A stretch of DNA of 64,000 bases, taken from an uncultured Propionibacteriaceae bacterium (GTDB lineage: Bacteria; Actinomycetota; Actinomycetes; Propionibacteriales; Propionibacteriaceae). Within the stretch, counting starts at the first letter, position 1; every line of letters starts with the position of its first letter. A model generated the notes under the pieces. It was not told the origin of the DNA, ran no database searches, and saw only the letters and a program-made list of their open reading frames with translations. The position numbers and the translations under genes are program-made. The stretch covers positions 1-64,000 of the forward strand of contig CALBCJ010000002.1 of NCBI GenBank assembly GCA_937926975.1, read 5' to 3'. Shown here piece after piece: positions 15,259 to 22,027 of the stretch.

Positions 15259-17732
15259 TGCCGCCTCCTCTGGCTCGTGCCCCGCGGGTTCGTGGCCTTC
15301 TCAGGCGCTGACTCGTCCTGCTTCATGGTGGTCAGGTACTGGTCGGGCTCGCTGATCCTGGGCAGCGGCAGCAGATCGCCGAACCGGGCTCCGGAGTGCT
15401 GCGCGAACCACGCGAACGAGCGGTCAAACGCGACCCGCTCCTTCGTGGTGCGCCGGGCACAGAAGCTGCCGGTGGTCGGGTACCAGATCCGGTCGGCCGA
15501 CACCGCGTCCAGTCTCAGCACCTGCCGCAGCCCCTCCCAGCACTCCTGCAGCCGCTCGTCGTCACCGGCTGCCCGGCTGCGCGGCAGCAGGTCGTCCAGG
15601 CTGACCTGCTCACCCTCCTCCCCGCCGTACCGCTGGGCAGCGGTCTGGGCCACCAGGTTCGAGACCTGCGTGGTGGCGGTTCCGTAGCCGAGTGGCTTGC
15701 CGCGGCCCAGGTGAATCGCGTACGGGCCGTCGCCCAGGGCCCGGGTCGGGTCGGCCGCCGCCAGCAGCATCGCCAGCTCGTCCAGGCTCAGGTTGTCGAA
15801 CCAGACCCGGGCGGTGAGCGTCGTCCCGGTACCGACGGCGACCGCCGACCCCTGCTGGTTGTCGGGCGTCTCTCGTACCGTGTGACGACCGTGGGCGTCG
15901 TTGTCCTGCCCGTGCCAGTAGTACTTGCGGCCCGCAACCGGGCGCGGGCCGCCCCTGGCCTGGTCGGCCTTGGAGCCCCAGTGCGCAGCGACGACATGGC
16001 TCTCGTCCTTGCTGTTGGCCTTCAGCGCACTGGCGGGCACCTGGTCATGACGCAGGTACATCCCGCCCGCCGAAGGGTGCGGCGAGCGCAACGGGGGCAG
16101 CTGCACGTTCCTGCTCATGACCTTCTCAGCCCGTCCAGGCCCGACCCGGACGTGGGAGGCGTAGCCGCTCTGGCTCCCGGCCCCCGCACTCGGGTCGACC
16201 GAGCCGAACACCCGGCACGAGGGGCACAGCAGGTCTGGGTCGGAGCACGGCTGCAGCGAGCCTGCCAGGCGCTCGCTCACCGGGTGCGAGCCGTGCCGGC
16301 GCCAGATCGCCGCCATCTTCAGGTCAAAGCGGCCACTGCGCACATCGCCGCTCACCCAGACTGTGTCTCCCACGGCAAGCCAGCCGTCGGCCTTCCGGAA
16401 CCGGCCAGGGGTGATGGTGCGCTTTGGGTCTCTCTCGTACTGGTAGGTGGCCTCCTGGCCGGGCCAGCCATCGTGACCGGGAACCTTGTCGCTGGTGGGG
16501 CAACCGGGAACCCTACCGCTGGCGTCTGGGGGGCAACCGGGAACCTTGTCGCTGGCGTCTTCCCGTAGCCCAGCCCCGCCGGCGCAGGCGCCCCGGTAGC
16601 GCTCCCAGACCTCGCCTGGGACCTCCACCACCTGGTCGCCGACCCTGCCGGTCGCGGCGAAGTACTGCTTCTTGTCAAAGCGGGCTCCGCGGTCGGTGAG
16701 GTGCAGTACCCAGTCACCGCCCACGCGGACGGCGTCCGTCTGGTGCTGCTCGGTCCGCCCCAGCTTCTCCTTGGCTCCGCGGGTGTCCACCGTGATCCGC
16801 ATCCCCGAGTACGGGGTACATCCATCGGCGTCCTTGAGATTCCGGAGGTTCTCGACATTGACCCAGACCACTTCGTCGCAGAGCCGGACCGCGGTCACCC
16901 GCCCGGCGGTGTTGACCCGCTCGACCACAGCCAACCGGTCCTGAGCAGGGCGGAACGCGTTCATCGGCTCCCGGTGCACCGGGGTGTAGTCGGTGTCGAC
17001 CACCCGCAGACAGCTGCCGGTCAGGGTCTCGTGCAGCGAGCGCAGCACCCCGCGCAGCGACGACCCCGGGTAGGTCAGCTCGGTGACCAACTCGGTCTGC
17101 TCCTGCCACAGCAGCAGTTGGGTGCGCATGGTCAGGGTCCAGTCGAACCAGCCGCTGACACGGTCTGCTGCCATCCGCTCGTGACCGGCGGGCCTCTCCC
17201 GCGGCACGCTGGGTGGCAGCGGCACGAAGGTGTACGGGTTGATGAAGTCCAGGCCACCGTCGTGCTTGTCCTGCATCTGCTGGTCCACCTCCTGCTCGTG
17301 GCGTCGGCGCTCCTGGTCCCGCTTCTGCTCCTCTCGCCGTCTTCGCTCCGCGAACCAGCCGGCCCTGCCGCCGTCCACCAGCCAGACCAGTCGCCCCTGC
17401 CACCGGCCCAGGTCGCCGGTGGTCAGCGAGTCGAGCCAGTTCTCCTCGGCGCCCTCGATCTCGACCGGCTCCCCGCCGAGCTGCAGCTTCCCGCCCTTCT
17501 TCCCGACCCGCGGGGTCTCCACCGGGTCGATGGACACGACCAGGTAGGTCTCGTCAACGAGCACCACCTCAGCCCGGCAGAACGCCGCGGGGACGTCGTG
17601 ACCGTCCAGGTCGACCAGCACCTCCTCGTACAGCCCGCCCTCGCCACCGTTCCAGGGCGCTGCCCGCAACCGCCGGCAGCCGTCCTCGGCCTCGGTGCCC
17701 GGGCCGGCCAGCAGCAGGGTGTCGTCAGTCAT
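15255..17732 (-). CDS. Large TIGR03986-type RAMP protein
   Basis: An 825-residue Cas7-family protein. The segment INPYTFVPLPP (residues 164-174), GSSLRGVLRSLHETLTG, CPSCRVFGSVD and the final GRGKPLGYGTATTQV are the landmarks of TIGR03986 CRISPR RAMP proteins, which often occur in III-D loci. Two parts look unusual: an N-terminal extension of about 160 residues ending in a charged coil (AERRRREEQKRDQERRRHEQ), and a low-complexity linker where a VPGC or VPGH motif occurs three times, encoded by near-identical DNA (16476-16555). It should be a crRNA-complex subunit. ATG 17732 overlaps the stop of the membrane protein gene upstream. Confidence 0.82.
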   Translation of the reverse strand: MTDDTLLLAGPGTEAEDGCRRLRAAPWNGGEGGLYEEVLVDLDGHDVPAAFCRAEVVLVDETYLVVSIDPVETPRVGKKGGKLQLGGEPVEIEGAEENWLDSLTTGDLGRWQGRLVWLVDGGRAGWFAERRRREEQKRDQERRRHEQEVDQQMQDKHDGGLDFINPYTFVPLPPSVPRERPAGHERMAADRVSGWFDWTLTMRTQLLLWQEQTELVTELTYPGSSLRGVLRSLHETLTGSCLRVVDTDYTPVHREPMNAFRPAQDRLAVVERVNTAGRVTAVRLCDEVVWVNVENLRNLKDADGCTPYSGMRITVDTRGAKEKLGRTEQHQTDAVRVGGDWVLHLTDRGARFDKKQYFAATGRVGDQVVEVPGEVWERYRGACAGGAGLREDASDKVPGCPPDASGRVPGCPTSDKVPGHDGWPGQEATYQYERDPKRTITPGRFRKADGWLAVGDTVWVSGDVRSGRFDLKMAAIWRRHGSHPVSERLAGSLQPCSDPDLLCPSCRVFGSVDPSAGAGSQSGYASHVRVGPGRAEKVMSRNVQLPPLRSPHPSAGGMYLRHDQVPASALKANSKDESHVVAAHWGSKADQARGGPRPVAGRKYYWHGQDNDAHGRHTVRETPDNQQGSAVAVGTGTTLTARVWFDNLSLDELAMLLAAADPTRALGDGPYAIHLGRGKPLGYGTATTQVSNLVAQTAAQRYGGEEGEQVSLDDLLPRSRAAGDDERLQECWEGLRQVLRLDAVSADRIWYPTTGSFCARRTTKERVAFDRSFAWFAQHSGARFGDLLPLPRISEPDQYLTTMKQDESAPEKATNPRGTSQRRRQ

Positions 17733-19354
17733 GAGGTCTCCAGTCGTCCGAGGGCCCGAAAGCCCGTCGCTGTGCCGCGCGAGTCGCGGATCGTGTCGTA
17801 CGGGAAGACCAGGTCGGTGCGCTGCGGCAGCTGGGCGACCACCAGCTGTGACACCAGGAAGACCGTCCCGGGCTCGGGGTCCGGAAGGCCTGCCACCGAC
17901 CCGTACCCGACCTGCCGCTGCGGCAGCAAGCCAAGCTCCGGCAGCTCGCTCACCTCCTCCTGACAACGGGCTTCGCCCTCCTTCGGGAAGGTGTACGAGC
18001 CGTCGGGGATGTGCAGGACCAGCGGGTCGTGCGGGGTGAAGTTCCGCACCCGGACCCCCGGGTCGCAGGCGACCTTGGTCTGGGCTGAGACCGCACTCGC
18101 TGCCGGGGCCCGAACCCCCGGGTCGCAGGCGACCTGGGCCGGCGCGGGCGGCGTCTCGGGCTCGAACGAGAACACGTAGTGGTCGCGGTTCCACGAGAGG
18201 GTGCGCCACGGCGAGCCCTGCTTGGGCGGCAGGTACCGGGCCCCCAGCAGGACCGAGAACGCCGACGGTGCCGCCAGGGCGACACTGCGCCGAGCCCCCT
18301 GCTTCAGGCGGTCTTCGACATCCGCGTACGCGTCCCGGGTCAGCTCCAGCAGCTCCCGGTACGCCTCCTCGGTCTCTGCCAGGGCCGAGGCCGTGACCAG
18401 GACTAGGAGCACGTCGGGCCCGAGCAGCGGACTGGCCAGGACCCCGGTGGCGATCCGCGAGGTGCACGGGTCGCCGGACGCCGAGGTGTCCACCCCCACC
18501 ACCAGGCCCGCGTGCCGGTGCCCAGACTTACAGCACTGCCACTGGTCTCCGCTTCGGCAGACGGTCGTGACCTGCGGCTCCCCGCCAGCCACCCGCTCGG
18601 TGCTCAGAGCCAGCCGTCCGCCCCGTCTCAGAGTGGGTACGTGGCCGCTGGGGGTTCGAAACGGCATCCCCGTTCTCCGACCCGGGATGCAGCCCACTGG
18701 CAGGTGCGACTCCTCATAGGTCCAGTCGGTGTCGCTCACCACCCACACCGGACGGACCAGGGTGCTGCCGGAGACGAGGCGCTGTCCCAGCCGAAAGGCG
18801 ACATCCTCGCGACCACCGAACGACAGCACCACATCGGCCTCGTCGTACCCGGTCACGGCCCGAGCGCTGTGGACCCGGGTCTCGAAGCCCTCGAAAAATA
18901 CTTCCAGGTCCGCAGAGTCAGTGACCGGCTTCCGGTACGACTCCAGCAGCGGCGAGCCGGGATGGGCCTGGCGCACCCAGTTCTCGAAGAGTCCCGTCCG
19001 CTTCTCGGCCACCTCCCGCTGGTGGCCCGGGCCCAGCGCAAACAAGGCCAGGAAGATCCCCCGCCGCCTCGCCTGCCACCGGCCCAGCCACGAGAACCCG
19101 AGGTACAGGCCGAGGCCCAGCGCGAGCAGACCACCACCCACGACCCAGAGCCGGGTCCCGCTGTCCAGCAGCGCCGGCGCCAGCGCACCGGCCATCGTGG
19201 ATACCAGCGCCGTCCCGACGGTGGCCCACCAGCTGGTGTGCCGGACTCCCAGCCACCACCGGCGGAGCTGCTCCTCACTGGTGAGGTCCGTTCCCCAGAA
19301 CAGGTCCAGGTCACGCTCCGCAGGCCTGTTTTCGCAGGCGTCGCTAGGATTCAT
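17729..19354 (-). CDS. Membrane SAVED-like effector with an extra C-terminal domain
   Basis: A 541-residue protein in four parts. Two transmembrane helices lie near 41-62 and 68-88. Residues 95-398 form an alpha/beta domain ending in SVALAAPSAFSVLLGARYL, which matches the closing motif of SAVED sensors of cyclic oligonucleotides. A Pro/Ala linker (399-436) contains a repeated VACDPGVR. Residues 436-541 resemble a small stand-alone protein family of unknown function in cyanobacteria, actinobacteria and phages (NFTPHDPLVL, VAGLPDPEPGTVFLVS, RTDLVFPYDTIRD); this match is from memory. It is translationally coupled to the RAMP gene. ATG 19354 follows GGGGAGG. Inferred role: membrane effector triggered by cyclic oligoadenylate from Cas10. 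A CARF domain is the alternative reading. Confidence 0.62.
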   Translation of the reverse strand: MNPSDACENRPAERDLDLFWGTDLTSEEQLRRWWLGVRHTSWWATVGTALVSTMAGALAPALLDSGTRLWVVGGGLLALGLGLYLGFSWLGRWQARRRGIFLALFALGPGHQREVAEKRTGLFENWVRQAHPGSPLLESYRKPVTDSADLEVFFEGFETRVHSARAVTGYDEADVVLSFGGREDVAFRLGQRLVSGSTLVRPVWVVSDTDWTYEESHLPVGCIPGRRTGMPFRTPSGHVPTLRRGGRLALSTERVAGGEPQVTTVCRSGDQWQCCKSGHRHAGLVVGVDTSASGDPCTSRIATGVLASPLLGPDVLLVLVTASALAETEEAYRELLELTRDAYADVEDRLKQGARRSVALAAPSAFSVLLGARYLPPKQGSPWRTLSWNRDHYVFSFEPETPPAPAQVACDPGVRAPAASAVSAQTKVACDPGVRVRNFTPHDPLVLHIPDGSYTFPKEGEARCQEEVSELPELGLLPQRQVGYGSVAGLPDPEPGTVFLVSQLVVAQLPQRTDLVFPYDTIRDSRGTATGFRALGRLETS

Positions 19355-19661
19355 CTGCCCCCCTCCCCGAGTAGGCGCAGCCTGGCAGAGGCCGTAGCGG
19401 CCCGCCACCGGTGTCCCACCTGCCCCGCGAGAAGGGGCGGCAAGTGTCCGCTTTCTGTCCGGTCCCGGCGCCCGGCATGGTGGCTCCTTCGCTTCCCCTC
19501 ACCGGCGCTGGTGAGGTACGCAGATGATCGACGACGCCTCTGACACTTCTGCGCTGGCAGGCGCACCAGGAGCCTCGGGCCGAGGCCGCTGCCAGCACCT
19601 GGGCCGCCCCGCGCCGCGCCCGGGGCGTACCCTCGAGCAGCAGGCCCCCCACAACGGCCAA

Positions 19662-19683
19662 GGCCGGGCCTTGCGGCCCGGCC
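19662..19683 (-). terminator. GC-rich hairpin inside the CRISPR operon
   Basis: The arms GGCCGGGCC (19662-19670) and GGCCCGGCC (19675-19683) form a perfect 9-bp stem with a 4-base loop. No T-tract follows on either strand, so termination would be partial or factor-dependent. It sits just downstream of the 14-codon peptide gene and 308 bases before the SAVED-like gene, so it may reduce expression of the effector operon. Confidence 0.45.
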
Positions 19684-19694
19684 CCCGCCCTGCG

Positions 19695-19739
19695 TCACAG
19701 GAACAGCAGGACAAGCAGGATCAACCCGTGCGTAATCAT
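19695..19739 (-). CDS. 14-residue hydrophobic peptide
   Basis: ATG 19739 opens MITHGLILLVLLFL and then stops. The start is preceded by GAAAGGGGG at a normal ribosome-binding distance, which is why this tiny frame is listed. After four residues it is almost purely Leu, Ile, Val and Phe, like a single membrane insertion sequence. It lies between the regulator-like gene and the membrane SAVED-like gene, just before a strong hairpin. It could be a membrane peptide working with the effector, or a leader peptide that couples translation to the hairpin. Chance cannot be excluded at this size. Confidence 0.35.
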   Translation of the reverse strand: MITHGLILLVLLFL

Positions 19740-19802
19740 CGCAGTCCCCCTTTCTGACCAGGCCCGTCCTGGTCACAGGGGACTACCGATCCCGGAACTG
19801 TC

Positions 19803-20723
19803 TCAGGCCCACTCCCAGCAGACCCCGTACAGGAGGCCCCGCCGAACCTCTTCAAAACGCGCCGAGACGGTCTCTGTCTCGACCACCTGACCGGGGCCCG
19901 GCGGGTCCAAAAAAGCAGTCGGGAGCACCCCGTCCAGGACCCAGGCCCGCTGGCAGCTGCGAGGGCGCCCGAAGCGCACCTCGACATCAAGCTCGGCAAT
20001 CGTGCGGACCGGGATCGACGCGGCCAGGGGATGAATCCAGCTCCGCTCTGGCCAGGTGAAACGTACGGTGACCGGCTGCTCGTCGCCCACCGCGAGCGGA
20101 GCCGGCAGGGCGAGCCGGAGCCGCCAGCCACTCGCCGACACCCTCTCGGCCCCCGCCAGCCGGCACCCCGACAGGGCCTCGATGCCCACCTGGCTCAGCT
20201 CCCTGCCGCTGGGCAGGGTCATCAGCTCCTGCACCTCGTCCAGGTCGTCGACGACCGCCACCACGGTCCGGACCGTCGTGAACACCGGCCGCGGCCCCGA
20301 GACGTCGACCTGCATCCGGTACGACCCCCAGTACCAGCCCTCCGGCTCGGACCGGCGCCGGGCCCCCGAGATCAGGTGGTCGGCCACGACCAGGTCCGCC
20401 TCAACCAGGCGCCGCCGCCAGGTCCGGACGTCACGGTCCCGGAAGTCCGCCACCGCCAGCCGCCTCGTCATGGTCGGCTCTGACGCGGTCAGCCCGTACG
20501 CCGCAGCCGCGAGCCGACCCAGGTCAGGGCTCAGCAGCGAGGTCGCGTGCGTCAGGGCAACAGTCAGCCGGCCCCGCAGCTCCAGGGCCGAGGCGCCCGG
20601 GTCGATATCAAGGACGTCGCGCAGCGCCAGACCAACCGAACGGTCCAGATCGGGCCGCAACACTCCCCGGCCCCGCCGCAACCGAGCCAGGTCGCCAGCC
20701 ACCTGCGTACGGTCCATGGCCAC
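19803..20723 (-). CDS. Putative regulator or sensor at the head of the CRISPR operon
   Basis: A 306-residue protein I cannot assign to a named family. Residues 1-130 are helical and Arg-rich (RLRRGRGVLRPDL, RRLVEADLVVADHL), like actinobacterial DNA-binding or signalling modules with a short-helix array. Residues 135-306 alternate strands (YRMQVDVSG, VTVRFTWPERSWIHP, AELDVEVRFG) in a beta-rich domain. The same two-part arrangement is familiar from other actinobacterial conflict loci, but that is recollection. It is the first gene of the leftward run and begins 38 bases from the tRNA, so it may control the operon. GTG 20723 follows GGAGG by five bases; ATG 20717 is the alternative. Confidence 0.55.
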   Translation of the reverse strand: MAMDRTQVAGDLARLRRGRGVLRPDLDRSVGLALRDVLDIDPGASALELRGRLTVALTHATSLLSPDLGRLAAAAYGLTASEPTMTRRLAVADFRDRDVRTWRRRLVEADLVVADHLISGARRRSEPEGWYWGSYRMQVDVSGPRPVFTTVRTVVAVVDDLDEVQELMTLPSGRELSQVGIEALSGCRLAGAERVSASGWRLRLALPAPLAVGDEQPVTVRFTWPERSWIHPLAASIPVRTIAELDVEVRFGRPRSCQRAWVLDGVLPTAFLDPPGPGQVVETETVSARFEEVRRGLLYGVCWEWA

Positions 20724-20760
20724 GGTCCCCTCCCGTCAGCCCCCCAGCTGACCGTCGCGG

Positions 20761-20833
20761 AGCCGCTGTGGGGAATCGAACCCCAGACCTGCTCATTACG
20801 AGTGAGCCGCTCTGCCGACTGAGCTACAGCGGC
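20761..20833 (-). tRNA. tRNA-Thr (anticodon CGU)
   Basis: Read on the minus strand, a 7-bp acceptor stem GCCGCTG/CAGCGGC encloses a D-arm (GCTCAGTCGGCAGAGC), an anticodon stem GCTCA/TGAGC with loop CTCGTAA, and a T-arm with GGTTCGATTCC. The anticodon is CGU, giving threonine. The length is 73 nt without encoded CCA. It stands at the right-hand edge of the CRISPR-Cas locus. No displaced 3' tRNA fragment (att site) was found at the left edge of the locus. Confidence 0.96.
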
Positions 20834-20927
20834 CTGGCCGTACGGCCAGCCAGCTCAGAACTATAGCGGTCCGGCCCGCCGGAACCTGTCCTGCCCGCAC
20901 CAGTGACTGGCGTCACCAGGGCCCGCT

Positions 20928-20933
20928 AGGGTG
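20928..20933 (+). promoter_or_regulatory. -10 element of the importer operon
   Basis: TAGGGT lies about 35 bases before the solute-binding protein start, leaving a short leader with GAGGAG as ribosome site. A partly symmetric ATCACCACGTGAT sits in the leader and TGACTGGCGTCA is near the -35 position. No iron-box consensus for DtxR/IdeR could be recognised. Confidence 0.5.
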
Positions 20934-20968
20934 ACGGCAGCATCACCACGTGATCCTGAGGAGTCGCA

Positions 20969-22024
20969 ATGAAGCCGTCCCGCGCCACCGGTCTGGCCGC
21001 TCTAGCCGCCGCCACGCTCCTGGCCACGACGGGCTGTGTCGTTGACCAGCCCGGCAGCGGAGGCTCCCCGGGGGCGGCCTCGGGCTCGATCACCGTGGCC
21101 TGCGGCGCCACCGAGGCCGTCTGCTCCGCGTGGACCAAGGCGTTCACGCAGAAGACCGGAGTCCAGGCCAGCTTCGTCCGGCTGTCGTCCGGCGAGACCG
21201 TGGCCCGGCTCGCCGCCGCCAAGTCCGCCCCCGAGTTCGACGTCTGGCACGGCGGCCCGGCCGACGGGTACGGCGCCGCCGCCAAGCAGGAGCTGCTCGA
21301 GAAGTACGTCTCGCCGACCGCCTCCGAGATCCCCGACAAGTACAAAGACCCCAACGGCTACTGGACCGGGGTGTACGTCGGCGCCCTCGGCTTCTGCTCC
21401 AACAAGAAGGTGCTGGCCGAGAAGGGCGTGGACGTGCCCGACTCGTGGGACTCGCTGCTGGTCCCGCAGCTCAAGGGCCAGGTCTCCACCGCCCACCCGT
21501 CCACCTCCGGCACCGCGTTCACCGCCCTGTGGACCCAGGTCACCCGGCTCGGCTCGGAGGACGCCGGCCTCGGCTACATGAAGCAGCTGCACCAGAACGT
21601 GCTGCAGTACACCAAGTCCGGCACCGCGCCGGGCCAGGTCGCCGGGCGCGGCGAGGTCGCCGTCGGCCTCGTCTTCAGCCACGACTGCGTGCTCTACAAG
21701 GAGCAGGGCATGGACCTGGTCGTCTCGTTCCCGAAGGAGGGCACCGGGTACGAGGTCGGCGGCGTCGCCGTCGTCAAGGGCGCCAAGAACACGGCCGCCG
21801 CGCAGAAGTACGTGGACTGGGCGATCACCGCCGAGGCCCAGGAGGTCGGCCCGACCGCCGGCGCCTACCAGGTGCACACCAACCCCAAGGCGAAGACCGA
21901 TGAGCGGATGGTGAAGCTGGAGGACGTGAAGCTCGTCGACTACGACTTCGACCGGGCGTCCGCAGCGAAGAAGGCGCTCACCACCCGGTTCGACGCCGAG
22001 GTCGCCGCCCAGCCGAAGTCCTGA
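20969..22024 (+). CDS. ABC importer solute-binding lipoprotein (ferric-iron type)
   Basis: A 351-residue secreted lipoprotein. The signal peptide ends with the lipobox LLATTGC, so the mature protein is anchored at Cys 23. The body is a family-1 extracellular binding protein (ITVACGATEAVCSAW, FDVWHGGPADGY, WTGVYVGALGFC), close to FutA/FbpA-type binders of ferric iron, with 2-aminoethylphosphonate binders as the alternative. It leads a three-gene operon, with the permease 3 bases downstream. The start is preceded by GAGGAG. Confidence 0.86.
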   Translation: MKPSRATGLAALAAATLLATTGCVVDQPGSGGSPGAASGSITVACGATEAVCSAWTKAFTQKTGVQASFVRLSSGETVARLAAAKSAPEFDVWHGGPADGYGAAAKQELLEKYVSPTASEIPDKYKDPNGYWTGVYVGALGFCSNKKVLAEKGVDVPDSWDSLLVPQLKGQVSTAHPSTSGTAFTALWTQVTRLGSEDAGLGYMKQLHQNVLQYTKSGTAPGQVAGRGEVAVGLVFSHDCVLYKEQGMDLVVSFPKEGTGYEVGGVAVVKGAKNTAAAQKYVDWAITAEAQEVGPTAGAYQVHTNPKAKTDERMVKLEDVKLVDYDFDRASAAKKALTTRFDAEVAAQPKS

Positions 22025-22027
22025 CCG

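Noticed and set aside
17733..18467. N-terminal extension of the large RAMP frame
   Set aside because: It overlaps the membrane protein gene in another frame and is Arg-rich. The ATGA overlap fixes the start at 17732.
4403..20833. CRISPR locus as an integrated element with att sites at tRNA-Thr
   Set aside because: No repeat of the tRNA 3' end, integrase or transposase was found near 4403-4550 or elsewhere in the locus. Mobility remains possible but unsupported.
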